Positions 31,677-42,325 of a stretch of 64,000 bases of DNA are shown one piece after another. Positions within the stretch are counted from its first letter, which is position 1. Each line of letters begins with the position of its first letter. Location: the NCBI RefSeq assembly GCF_949628265.1, contig NC_088787.1, forward strand, positions 37,064,844 through 37,128,843, given 5' to 3'. The notes beneath the pieces were generated by a model that was given only the letters and a program-made list of their open reading frames with translations, made no database searches and had not been told where the DNA came from. This DNA comes from Cloeon dipterum (Eukaryota > Arthropoda > Insecta > Ephemeroptera > Baetidae). A program made the translations under genes and the position numbers.

Positions 31677-32029
31677 ATAGCGTGTACGTTAAATGCCGCG
31701 CACGGTTAACAGGCTGCTCCACGCGAATGTACGCAGTGCACATGCGTGAGCAGACCCTCGCCGCACAAATAACGCAATCACAAGCGACTGATCGCACTGT
31801 GCCGACTGAGATACCGGTTCATAGCGGCGCGAGCCAACCGGCAGCTGAATCGAAACGGCAGCATGTCCACGTGTCGGCTATGCAACGTGCGAGCGGCTGG
31901 CACGAGAAAGTAGCTTGTGCTGCAAGGCGCTCGGTAATGTTAATACGTTGAATAGGGGAAAACGTGGAAGCTTATATTCAGCCGGTACATTATAGGCGGC
32001 TGTCTAAGTTTTGTTTAGGGGAATTATAC

Positions 32030-32653
32030 TTACTCATCTTCCGGGTCAGCATTGTCCGGATGGGCAGTGGTGTTTCTGATCTCTGCTGCCTGTTCCAAGG
32101 TGGTTCCCTTGTGCTTTTGAATGTTACCGTCCTTGAAAATTTCTAGTGCTCTCCCGACCATCAGATTGAAACCAAGGCCCGTCGGAAGATCGTAGTACTG
32201 GTCATGGACCGTGATTGAGTGTCCCATCAACAGGCACAGGAGTTTCTTTGAAGGTCCGCTAAGCTCCATCTGGCCCAAAGTTGTCGCGAAGGTCGTCCTG
32301 ATTGCACGCGCTCTGAGGTCATCAGGTCGTTCTGCAAGGCACGCTTCAGCAGCTGCTTTCTGCGGCCCTCTCACGTCCATCGGTTTTCCGTTCTTGGTGC
32401 CGAACAGGTAAATACAACTCTCCGGAATGCCCGCCGCCGCACGCACTCCTTTGTCAGACAGGGTTGAGCAGTAGTCGCGCCATTCTGGTTTTAAGAGGGA
32501 AAGAACTTTGATAGACCCATTACCGGTGGAGGTGAGCACGTCGTACCGCTCTGCTGGGCGCCAGGTTGTAGAGTAGGGAACGTTGTCTCCGTAAAACGAG
32601 GCTCCGCCACTTTCAAGAAGCTGCCAGACCTCCCAGAACAACCAGATCGTCAA
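32030..32653 (-). pseudogene. Tyrosine-recombinase-like C-terminal domain
   Basis: About 207 codons. IYLFGTKNGKPMDVRG is followed by RARAIRTTFATTLGQMEL, then LLCLLMGHSITVHDQYYDLP and the tail ALEIFKDGNIQKHKGTTLEQ. Arg in the LR-x-xx-AT block, GH in LMGH and Tyr in the final HxxYY-LP correspond to the R..H..Y residues of tyrosine recombinases. The sequence matches a widespread uncharacterised animal family that joins C2H2 fingers to such a domain. The end GATGA|GTAAGTA is a strong donor, so the frame may splice onward. It is separated from the rest of its gene by an LTR at 32941-33807. Confidence 0.6.
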
Positions 32654-32940
32654 CTAAAACATTTTTAAAAAATTTGAGAAATTGCCTGAGTTGGAACCAT
32701 TTTGTAATATTATTTTGACTGGTGCTTTTCCGTTTAATTAATGTTAATGTCTATTTTATTCATATAATCTTTTGTTTTCTATATTGTATTACTTTATATC
32801 TATTAACCTTAAAACTATTTACCACTCAGGAGCATTATTGTAAAGTAAATTAATTCACAAAAAGCACCGATAAAAAGACAATAAAAGATTAATAAATCAA
32901 TACTGCTAAAAGCCATAAGGCTGCTGACTTGAGCGACAGC
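32654..32940. other. AT-rich gap
   Basis: No coding or repeat feature was recognised between the recombinase exon and the LTR. Confidence 0.4.
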
Positions 32941-33807
32941 TGACAAGATATATTCAAACACCCCCTCACTTCCCCTCACCACCTAATCCTCAGGTAGTAT
33001 CTCTACTCACCACCTTGGGGAAGGTCGCGCCATTTAGGCCCGCCCTCCAGCCCGCCATCTTGGGCGACCTGAGGGAGGTGAGGGTATAAAGGAGCTCGCC
33101 GAGCCACAATCGAGGCAGACTGCAAGCTGTCACCACTGGAGTGGGATCAAGCCGACTCTACCTGGAGATCATCACCAGCACCTAGAAAGGAGACGCAGAG
33201 GCTGGATTACTGAGCTGACTTGTCGCAGGAGATTCCCTAGTTGACCTTCTTGAGAAGCGAGCCCCCCAAACCGTCAGGTCCCTAAACGGTTGCCGCTTGG
33301 GGTCCGCAGCTACCTGGAAAGTGATCAGCTTGAGAGGAGGAGGGAAAAACGCCCATTTCTTACCTCGCTGGTACGTGACATCCTCTAACGAAGATTGGGC
33401 CGACTGATCATCGTGTTTTCTTTTTCCGCAGGGAGTGCTGCCCGCCTGGTACCGGAAGTGGCCTTCGACCTAGAGAGAAGGGAGAAAATAGATCAGCACG
33501 AGACACACAGGTTAGACCCCCATCCTAAACCAGCCCAATTTCTAGATCGGGCCGATTTTGGATGGACTGTCGACAGACAAATAAATAGGAATTGTCTTAC
33601 CTTTGCTAATCCGGGACCTGGGTTTGTTGCAGGACGCGAACTGCCGCTGACCTAGCCCGGACGAAACGCGCCGACCACCTGAAGACAACGAGGGGACCCA
33701 GCGACGTGAGAAGATCCGCGCTGAAACAAATTTGTACTGTTAGTTTAGCTCATTAAAAGTGGCCCGACGGCCTTTAGCAGAGGTAATCTTTTTGTGTGAT
33801 TGCCCCA
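32941..33807 (+). repeat. LTR of a plus-strand LTR retrotransposon
   Basis: Starts near TGACAAGATATATT and ends GCCCCA at 33807. Six bases later TGGCGACAACTTACCACGAG (33813-33832) looks like a primer binding site. A TATA box GTATAAAGG lies at about 33093, with an initiator-like region after it, and AATAAA is at about 33582. About 200 bp of leader remain to roughly 34020; gag and pol are absent. It is inserted in the minus-strand recombinase-like gene. The left edge is approximate. The plus-strand reading at 33395-33655 is not credible as a gene. Confidence 0.5.
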
Positions 33808-34089
33808 ATTCCTGGCGACAACTTACCACGAGACTTGAGGGTGCTGAAAGGGCCCTAAACCCGAAGACCCCGGCCAAAACTGGATTGTTATTGTTGACAA
33901 CGCCGAATCGCCGACCAGCTGTAACCGGAGAGTGAGAAGGGGAGTTAAGACATTAGCGGATCGTTACTGTAGCGAAGTACTTAAGTCGTCCGTCTCTAGC
34001 TCGCAGCTCTACACTCCATCCCTCACCACCCAGTCGACAGCTGGGTTCGGCGCTAACTCACTCACATTGCCTCCCTCCCACGTCGTTTT

Positions 34090-35540
34090 TCAAACGAACT
34101 GCGCAAAGCGCACGAGGGCGACTGGCAGATCGGTCAGTTCTTGCTGCGCTTTTGATAGCACATCACTGTTCTTCCCCGAGTAGTTGTTTCTCTGCTCATG
34201 GTTCTGCAGAGTAACGAAGCTTCCCTCATTCGCCCTGCGTGCATTGAAGGAACAGAAAGCCAGGTTCAAATGTGTTGCCAACGCCTTGTCGTGACACTCA
34301 ATCTCTGACTGTTTCTTCGCTTTCTGCAGGTGAATGTGGTGGTAGCTACACATTCCTTCAAGGTGCGCATTGTACAGTTGCAGGTCGTGGGGTGACACAT
34401 GCGTCTTGTGGAGCTTCTCGCTGTTTTTCTTCTGCATTGCAGCCCTTGTTGTCGTATAAATTCTGTACCTCTTCGTTTCCAGGTATTCGATCAGCAACCG
34501 GCACTCTTCGGTCCACAATTTACGCTCGGCATCATCCTCGAACCGCTTCTGCTGCAACCCACTCGCTACTTGTCTGTTGAGTGAGCTGAGCGTCCTGACG
34601 TCATTGGGCCGCTTGAAATCAACTCTGTTTTCCTCACCGCCGCAGATGCTGTGGATGACCTCGATGATTCGGTCAGTCTTGCTTGCCGGCCGGTTACTGG
34701 GAAACCCCTGCCAAATTGAACGCTAGCAGATATCTCTGAGCGAGGTGACTAATCCGGGGATTTCTTGATGAACCTTGGGAGCGGTGTACAAAGCGTAGAG
34801 AAGGCGGATGTTCCTCCGGCTGATTTGCGCTCCGTTGTTGCCAGTTTCCTGTTGCAGGCCAAAATTTTTTACCACGCGGATCACAAGCTGATCGTCTGTG
34901 ATGATGAAACTGGCGATCCTTTTGTCTCGCATGCTGGTATTGATCTTGTCCACCGCCACAGTGCAGCTTTTGTCCAAATTTGCCCAGAGTTGCTCAATGC
35001 GGTTCAACTCGAGCAGGTCAACCGGTGGTGCTGGTTCTCTGGCCTCTACGCCTTGCCGAGTGCGGCAAATCTGCAAGTGCCTCTTGAAATTGCGGCTAGT
35101 GTGAATGGTCATGCAGTAAGGGCACTTGTTGGTTGTGCGAACGCTGGCTGTCTGGCTGCGCCGCGACGGTACCATCGTCCCCTGCCTGCACTGCAATACT
35201 GCGGCGTTGTGCTGCTCGTTACCGAAGAAAGCTCTCATTCGTTCCGCGGATGGCTGCTCAGCGTTCAGATCTTGGATTTCAGGCTCCTGCATGTGGCCAA
35301 ACCGCAGATGCCTCATGACGTTCCCCCTGAAGTTCTTTCCACAGAAATAACAATATTGGTTATTTTTCACGCCAGCGGCAAGCGCCAAGATCTTGACGGG
35401 CGTGGTCTTCACCTTCTTGTGAGGGGACAGAGTAAGGCATGAACCGCCCATGGCGGCAAACTTTCTCGAACCAGCTGCAATCAGACAGTTGGTACCGTAA
35501 GAAAAAACTCCAGTCATTATTTTAACAATGCCGACCCGCT
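34090..35540 (-). pseudogene. C2H2 zinc-finger and recombinase core exon
   Basis: One frame from 35517 to 34090 broken only by a TAG at 34723-34725. Two fingers are seen: CYFCGKNFRGNVMRHLRFGH and CPYCMTIHTSRNFKRHLQIC. Between them lies ERMRAFFGNEQHNAAVLQCRQGTMVPSRR, as in the uncharacterised zinc-finger/tyrosine-recombinase-like family. A helical region follows (TSMRDKRIASFIITDDQLVIR, then SRRNIRLLYALY). Beyond the stop come NRPASKTDRIIEVI, CRLLIEYLETKRYRIYT and the first catalytic-region motif FNARRANE. The match ends near 34090 at the LTR flank. Such proteins probably bind DNA; strand transfer activity is unproven in the family. Confidence 0.62.
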
Positions 35541-36014
35541 TTTGTGAAGGTTTCGTAAACTTTTCTCGTATGTTTCTTCAGGATGCCGCTGAACATGTCG
35601 AACGCTCGCCACTCCGTGCCAGCATGCACGCCAAAAATGTAGACAACTCTCTGCAGGATCAATATCCAGGGCATCAAAGGTAGACGTTAGGAAAGTGGCG
35701 CCTGGTGGCACGGACTGTGCTAGCAGTTGGTCCGCAGAGAGCAGTTCATTCATCAGTGCATAAAGGGTCTCTGTTGTGATGTACAGCTGGCCTGAAAAAT
35801 TGCATATTCACACTACAAGAAGAGTTACTTGGTTGCAATACTCACTGTAGACGATTTCAGCCTTATGGATCACACCTTTTGTCCTGGGTCAGCCGATGCA
35901 GCTCAGGAAGCGTCTGCAGTCCTGGGGACTGGCTGTCTGCGATGAGGAAGAAGTCGGGCATGTTATTCTTCCTTTCCAAGAAAGTGATCTTGATGAAGTG
36001 CAACTTGTCATGGG
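35541..36014 (-). pseudogene. Middle exons of the zinc-finger/recombinase gene
   Basis: An exon starting near 36014 reads PHDKLHFIKITFLERKNNMP then DFFLIADSQSPGLQTLPELHRL. It loses frame at AAAAGG near 35880 and, in the next frame, continues KGVIHKAEIVYS to a donor near 35835. The next exon, from about 35791, continues the phase (GQLYITTETLYALMNELLS, then PPGATFLTSTFDALDIDPAE) to TAA 35517. The single-base frame change suggests a homopolymer error or decay. No domain is recognised here. Its position and strand join it to the finger exon. Confidence 0.45.
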
Positions 36015-36129
36015 GCACTGAAATGCAAATACAACGCGTGTTAGAGCTGGTGTTTCATTCTTTTAATCACGGAATGAATTTGCAAGAACCATAGGAAGCC
36101 ACCATTTCAGGAAGGTGGAGGTATTACTG

Positions 36130-36875
36130 ACACTCATTGCCAGGCGTCGCAGGCACCGCGTCATTGATCCCTTTCTTCTCAGGTGTTTTTTGATCAGTCC
36201 GAGCTGAAAAGTGGAAATTTTAAATGTACTTTCAGGTCAGGACGCCGAGGAACCGTAGCTAGACGCAGTAATTCCCTCGGAAACACTATTACCAATTATG
36301 GCCGCCTGGTTTCCCTGCAGCTTCGAAACTCGGCTGGCAGCCGCCTCATCTGCCATTTCTTGCGAGGAGGAGTCATCCGACTCTGCTGTGTCTGTAGACG
36401 ACTCGTCGAAGCCGGCTCGGATGGATTTCTGAGCGGCGCCACATCTTGGGATTGCAATATCAGGGCCTTCCAAAGCACGAGGCTTCTTCCTCTCGACTGG
36501 CTTCCACCCGCTGCATCCCGCTACTGGTTCGACTACGAACGAACGCGACACGAGGCATCTGCTTCCTTGGGTGTGTGCGCGCCCAGCAATGTCAAATTCG
36601 GCTGATTTTGTAGAGTGCGCGATGGCGCGTTCTTCACTCGAAGGCAGATGGCTCCCACACTGGCCACCAGGTGGCACAGGACTCATCTGTCCAGCGTACT
36701 CATAGTCCATTGGAGGGCAATCAAGCAGTGCGCGAGGCAGGAAATCACTCGTTCGTTCAAACTGTCCCATGCTGGCGCCAGGAGTTGACAAAACTGGCAC
36801 CTGCTGGCCAGGTGTGGGTTGTGGCGTGGGCACAACCTTAGGAAGAGGCACCTCGCGAGGCGGCTCCGAAGTCAT
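36130..36875 (-). CDS. N-terminal disordered exons upstream of the finger gene
   Basis: About 212 codons from 36875 (GTG/ATG-type start uncertain; possibly entered by splicing). It is Pro-, Ser- and Glu-rich: TPQPTPGQQVPVLSTPG, then DESSTDTAESDDSSSQEMADE. A further short exon at 36204-36130 (RTDQKTPEKKGINDAVPATP) follows in similar style. The composition suggests a disordered region before DNA-binding fingers. Its membership in the same gene is inferred from strand, order and spacing only. Confidence 0.4.
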
Positions 36876-37539
36876 CCGGGCGCCAACAGACTGCCGAGAA
36901 CTGTGCGAAATAAATTATTTTATTCGGTTCATTACATTAATTTGGTTGACAGCGGCATTCAGCACATCAAATTAAGTTTACAGCGATTGCCAAGTAAACG
37001 GACAACTTACACTCGGGGGGCGAGCATTGCAATCAACTTAGTTTGGTAGCGGCTGATCTTGACTGCATCGTTCTTCGTCTTGCTCACAAGGAAACCCCGC
37101 TATGCGACCGCTCGGAGAGTTGTAACACTTGCCGCCAGTTTGTAGCACTTGTCCAAGTAAATAAAATCCACCAAGTGAAAATCCTCTATCTAGCATAATT
37201 AACGAATGAGAGACCACCGAAGAAGGAACTATTTCGCCTTGCGGATTAATTGCTCTGCGGCTTTGAGTGCAAGGCGCGCACTAATATGCGGCCGGACCGG
37301 GAAATTAATTGCCAGCATGCCAGTGGTCTTTTGTTTACTCTACTGTCTACTGTTTATTTACATAAATCACAATAGGAACAAGTGTTTAAAGAAGAAGAAA
37401 GAAAATATATTCTTTACAAAATCAAATTCTACGAGTGCCAAAAGGAAGGCTATGTTGGCCGCAAGCAGGATGTCCTTATCAACAGTGAGTCGTGCTACCG
37501 CAGTATGTCGAGAGTAAGCTGGAACTTTTATTACGAAGA
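36876..37539. other. Intergenic, no supported gene
   Basis: Mixed AT-rich sequence up to the 3' tail of the next element. No gene was recognised. Confidence 0.45.
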
Positions 37540-37775
37540 ATCTATTATCAATTCAAATTCAAATTCAAAAAAATTTTATTCTGTTATGGTGAAATATTTA
37601 CAGTTGCCATTAAGAATATGTCAAGTGTTTACTATAAACTAAAATCACTAAAGTTACAATTAAAGTATTCAAATCTGTCATAAAAGCAGTGGGTAATCAA
37701 AAGTTTCTTTGTTGAATTTACAAAATTGTTGTAATTCCCAATTTGTCGAATTTGCTTTGGTAATTTATTATATAC

Positions 37776-40649
37776 TCATGGTATCATCACTTCAGGGCTT
37801 TGTGAGCACAGGATCATCGAGGTAGAGGGCACTACGAGTTCCTGCAGGTCAGCATTCATGCTGCGTGTTATGCGAGTATTCACTTCTGCGACATCACTCA
37901 TTCGCAAGATTTTTTCTGGGTGCTTTCGGACGTATTTTGCGCACTCGAGGACATAAAGGGAAAAAACAGGCAGAATTTCTAATTGACGAAACAGTGGACG
38001 GCAGGATTCAATTTCTTGGCCTGGTCTACGTTTTCTTCTCTTCTTTGCCATCGTCCTAAATATCCTCTTTTGTGAGACGAGTACGTCACTCAGATGGGTT
38101 GATGCTCCCCAGACAATCAAAGAGTAGAGGATGTGACTCTGAACGTGCGCAAAGTAGACTTGCCGCATAATTTTATCTGTTACTCTATCTTGCATTTTTA
38201 CAAAAAGGAAAGTAGCACTCCGGAGTTTAGCACATACTTGGTCGCACTGTTCCTTCCAGTTCATTGTGTCGGAGAGAATTACTCCGAGTACCTTGCTTTG
38301 GGATGCTACTTCGACCCTTTTTTCACCGATGTACACTTCTGGCTGCAAAATCTTCCTTGTTTGTGCTGTGTGTACTTGAAGAATCTTGGTTTTTTCAGCA
38401 TTCAACCTTAAGCCATTGGCCTTAGCGAATTGGCAAACTTTGTCGTTCACTTCGTTTGTCAGTTGGTTTACGCTTTCGTAGGTTGCTGCTCTGGTGGTTA
38501 TTGACAAGTCATCAGCGTAGAGAGCAAGGCTGCAAGCAACGGATTCCAGTGAAAGATCATTCTCATACATTGTAAAACCAAGAGGTCCAAGCACTGTTCC
38601 CTGAGGAACACCAACAGAGCATATGACGGATTCAGAGTTGACTAGCATATTCGTTCGAGATTTCTCATCAAGAGTACTGAGCTGAACTATTTGTCTGCGA
38701 GAGACTAGGAATGATTCCACCCACATCACAGCCGATTCACCCAATCCGTATTTCCTTAACTTTTGGGCCAAAATTCTGGGCACGAGACATCCGAACGCAT
38801 TGGAATAGTCGTAGAGTAACAAGTTTATTTTTTCCCTCTTTTCCATTGATGAATAGATTCCAGAGACAATGTCGATCAGTGCTGTAGTTGTGCTTTTCCC
38901 CTTCCGAAAGCCATGCTGGTATGAAGATAGTGTCCCGTTCTCCTCAAGGAAGTAATCAAGTCTTAAAAGAAAGCATTTCTCAACCACCTTGGAAACGGAG
39001 GATGTAAGCGCGATCGGCCTGTAACTACTCGCATCAGACTTTTCACCCTTGTTCTTATACACAGGTTTAATGATGGACAGCTTCAATATATCTGGAAAAT
39101 GACCTTCAGTAAAGGAAGCATTAATAATATTACTTATCGGACACGCAACATAGTGGGAAATCTTTTTTAAGACCTCCATAGATATTCCGTCAAACCCAGA
39201 AGACTTCTTTGATGGGAATTTTCTTAAAATCATTAATATTTCGTCTGGCGAAGATAACATTTCATTTAGCGAGAAGTTGCTTTCGCACTGCTCAATAGAC
39301 TCCAGACCCTCTATGATCATATCTTCATTTATGTCAGGAGTAGGTTCAACAAATTTCAGGTTCAAGTAATTAGCGATTGACTTCAAATCATTTCCATGCG
39401 GGCCCTTTTCAATGACGATATCTTTCACACTTGATGTCTTTTCTGGGCGAGAGCAGTTTTCGTTGACAATCTTCCACGCTGCTGCGGATTTATTGTCCGA
39501 TTTGTTAATGAACTCGTCATTCCTCTTCCTGATCTCATCATTAATAAGGTAGCCAACATACGTCTTCAGCTGTTTATACTCGCGTTCAAGCTCTAGTAGG
39601 TTTCCGGATTTTATCAGTTCAGTCTTGGTATTTTTCGCATCTCTCTTCTCTTGCCTCAGTTTTCTTCTCAGCTGTTCTCCTAGCTCACGCAGCTCCATCT
39701 TTCTGTTTTTTGTAAAAGCAGACAGAGATATTTTCTCTTTTTGATTTGCTCTTTTTATCACCTTCTTGAGCGGAAAGGAATATTCAAAGATATTGGACAG
39801 TTTTTCAATGAAAGTTTTACATTTATCATCACAAAGATCTTCTTGGTAGACATTTCTCCAGTCTTCTTCGCCGAGCAGAGAGAGAAACGTATCCCAATTG
39901 TCATCACAGTAGTTTCGAGCAAATCTAAACGAGTCTCGAGATTGCTCAACCGGAACGTCTGGAGCACATAAGACCACCTTGTGATCAGAGAAAACGACGT
40001 CTTGAACGGAGCAGTAGCTGTGACAGTCCATCGAAGTATATATGTGGTCGATCAGTGTGCTGCTGGATCCAGTTACTCTAGTAGGGTTTTCATTGTTAAC
40101 AAGGCGCATTTCATACGAGCTCATACGTTCATGTAGTTTCTTGCTGTTGCTGTCTGGGCTCAGAGCATTGATGTTCAGATCACCGAGCAAAATAATTTCC
40201 CTTCCAGCGGCCGCATTTCTTTCAATCAAGTCATCTAGGTTTTCGAAGAAATTGTCTAGGCATTTATTATTTTTCTCATTGCTGGGACGATACACAGTTA
40301 ATATGCGCAGGTTGAGGTTTTTCACCTTCAGGTCACAGCCTGCCGTCTCAAATTCGGTCTCACATGACTGGGTAGAAATCTTTGTGCATTTCCAGTCGAC
40401 GTTGTTAGATGCCAAAATCATGACTCCTCCTCGGTTACCTTTCTTTCTGCTGAAAGACGATACCAGCTTGTAGCCCTTGATGCTGAAATGTTTTACTTCT
40501 AATGGACAGAGCCAGTGCTCATTCAGTGCGATTATATGTGGCTTGTTGCCACTAAGACTGTTGACGTACTCCTCGAAAAGGGTGAACTTACATGAGGTAG
40601 TGTTGCCTTGAATATTGAGAAGAACTAGTCGCAGTTTTTGAAAATTCAT
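37776..40649 (-). CDS. Intact ORF2: APE endonuclease and reverse transcriptase
   Basis: 957 codons without interruption, ATG to stop, so possibly functional. The endonuclease is in the first ~230 residues: LNIQGNTTS, IIALNEHWL, GNRGGVMIL, YRPSNEKNN, ILLGDLNINAL, SSTLIDHIYT and the final VVFSDHKVV. The reverse transcriptase runs from about residue 480: SSGFDGISMEVLKKI, SYRPIALTSSVSKVVEK, YQHGFRKGKSTTTAL, YDYSNAFGCLV, GVPQGTVLGPLGFTMY and the catalytic LYADDLSI. The C-terminal region has RKRRPGQEIESCRPLFRQ. It copies the element RNA at a nick made by its own endonuclease (family knowledge). Confidence 0.93.
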   Translation of the reverse strand: MNFQKLRLVLLNIQGNTTSCKFTLFEEYVNSLSGNKPHIIALNEHWLCPLEVKHFSIKGYKLVSSFSRKKGNRGGVMILASNNVDWKCTKISTQSCETEFETAGCDLKVKNLNLRILTVYRPSNEKNNKCLDNFFENLDDLIERNAAAGREIILLGDLNINALSPDSNSKKLHERMSSYEMRLVNNENPTRVTGSSSTLIDHIYTSMDCHSYCSVQDVVFSDHKVVLCAPDVPVEQSRDSFRFARNYCDDNWDTFLSLLGEEDWRNVYQEDLCDDKCKTFIEKLSNIFEYSFPLKKVIKRANQKEKISLSAFTKNRKMELRELGEQLRRKLRQEKRDAKNTKTELIKSGNLLELEREYKQLKTYVGYLINDEIRKRNDEFINKSDNKSAAAWKIVNENCSRPEKTSSVKDIVIEKGPHGNDLKSIANYLNLKFVEPTPDINEDMIIEGLESIEQCESNFSLNEMLSSPDEILMILRKFPSKKSSGFDGISMEVLKKISHYVACPISNIINASFTEGHFPDILKLSIIKPVYKNKGEKSDASSYRPIALTSSVSKVVEKCFLLRLDYFLEENGTLSSYQHGFRKGKSTTTALIDIVSGIYSSMEKREKINLLLYDYSNAFGCLVPRILAQKLRKYGLGESAVMWVESFLVSRRQIVQLSTLDEKSRTNMLVNSESVICSVGVPQGTVLGPLGFTMYENDLSLESVACSLALYADDLSITTRAATYESVNQLTNEVNDKVCQFAKANGLRLNAEKTKILQVHTAQTRKILQPEVYIGEKRVEVASQSKVLGVILSDTMNWKEQCDQVCAKLRSATFLFVKMQDRVTDKIMRQVYFAHVQSHILYSLIVWGASTHLSDVLVSQKRIFRTMAKKRRKRRPGQEIESCRPLFRQLEILPVFSLYVLECAKYVRKHPEKILRMSDVAEVNTRITRSMNADLQELVVPSTSMILCSQSPEVMIP

Positions 40650-40654
40650 ATTTT

Positions 40655-42325
40655 ACTTTGGATTGTTAGCAGAAAATCTTTGTTTTGCAGGTTGTTCACA
40701 AACATCTTCATTTTTATTTCTATTATGGCCGTCGTTTTCATTTTCGTCGTCAACATCATCAACGTGGCTCAAGGTTTCTAGGTCTTTGCTGGCTTCTTCA
40801 TGGTGTTGCCGTTTTTTCGCTCCTTACGCTGGGTAATAGTTGGAGGTACAACGTGCGAGGGCACACTGGTGGATCTTGTTCTGCTACATATTCCAGTTGG
40901 CGTCAATTTGTAAAGTCTTTCTTTTACTCCTTCCATCTGCTTCATCAATGCATTAAACTCTTGTGATGCTTTATCTGCGAACTCGTGATTATCATTGTGT
41001 GAGCCGTCAGGCCCTTCCAACTGCTCAGGTGTTTTTACCTGCGTATTGGAAGGATGCCGGTGGGGTGGGAGAGATTGAGATTTAGATGGGGGCAGCTGGG
41101 GTAGGCTACCCCCACCGGCAGAGCCTTCACGATGACCTGTTCTTCCAGTCTCTCTAACCTGTCTCTTCCCATCTGATAACTTCACATCTTTAATTCCACT
41201 TGGTCCAGGAATATCCTTGGTCACAAGGATTTTTAGCCCACTTCCATTCTCTCTCACAGTAGTTGAGGGGTTTGTGGCTCGTAGACCAGATTTTGAGTTC
41301 ATTGCTTCTGCATAAGTTTTTCCAGCACTTACCACTTTTGAAGTGGCGTGCTGGGGGGGAAAATATTTTCCAGATACCACCTTCCCAGGGAGTTGCCTCG
41401 GACAACCCCCAGCAACGCCCTGTGCAACCACTTTTATTTGCTCAGAGTTCATCAGGGGTGAGCCTGTGGCCGCACTTTCTTTGGTGGTACCTGAAACAAA
41501 CCGACGAGACAGTGAATAAATCACAAAAGTTACCTCGATATCAGAGAAAAGGTTCTTCAACACATGCTCTGTGAACCGCCAGTTGATTGAGTCTGGGCTC
41601 GCGCCAAGGCGGGTGATGGCGATTCTCCGTATTCCGGTCTCATTAACTCTTCTGGCTAGACTCTCTAGAGCTGAGACCTCATTTGCATAGAAACAACCTG
41701 GATTTGCGTGCTTTTTATCGGTTGACTTGTTCTTGCTAACGAGGTGCCAAATTTGCCGGCCATCATCAAGTTGCTGTGTGTGAATGTCACCAATTTCTAG
41801 GTTATGATCTGGCGCCGTCAGGCCAAATCTCTTTTTTAGAGAAGCAGCAGCACCTCGCGAATTCTGCAGATTCGCCCCAACAAGGTGAGCATAGCTGTAA
41901 CTTCTGCGTCGGAAATATCTCCTGTCTTAAATTCGAATTTCGCTTTGCCCAGGTAATCAGCAGATTTTCTTCTCATTGAGATAATTTTGTACTCACGCAG
42001 CAAAGCCTTATCTTGCTCAGACCACCTGCCGGACCAATTTGTCTTGGCTGGAACAGAGAGACCGGTTGGCATGGTGGACGTTGAAACAGGCGTGCCTTTA
42101 GCCCGGCTATTCACACGCCTTGAAGAATTCATTGTCTCCACTCTCCAGGAGCGAAAGCTGCTGCACCTGGACATCGCGGGAAGTCTCCAAGAGGCCAACA
42201 ATTTGTAATATAATCTCCTGAGATGGTAGCGCAGCGATAATCCTGGCAGTCATTTCTTCAAACAGCTGCTTTTGGTTAACTTGGAAAGCCCGCCAAAAGT
42301 CAGCTGTTCCTCCCTCAATATCCAT
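40655..42325 (-). pseudogene. ORF1 with macrodomain-like core, several frameshifts
   Basis: The frame starts at ATG 42325 (MDIEGGTADFWRAFQVN). It changes frame near 42110-42200, again in TTGTTGGGGCGAA near 41870, and near 40800. Joined by eye, the middle reads KFEFKTGDISDAEVTAMLTLLG, then NSRGAAASLKKRFG, WHLVSKNKSTDKK, RIAITRLGASPDSINWRF and IEVTFVIYSL. This matches the order of the macrodomain in the ORF1 at 50966-52696, with Lys in the VSK block and Asp before the (I/L/V)-x-W site kept. The C-terminal third is Pro/Ser/Lys-rich, ending in an acidic NEDVCEQPAK segment. The frame changes may be real decay or homopolymer errors, as ORF2 is intact. Confidence 0.62.

Noticed and set aside
31294..31951. 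Two plus-strand ORFs opposite the GC-rich minus-strand exon
   Set aside because: No start context, domain or splice support; likely shadows.
34765..35442. 225-codon plus-strand ORF
   Set aside because: It is antisense to the zinc-finger exon, which has two clear C2H2 fingers on the minus strand.
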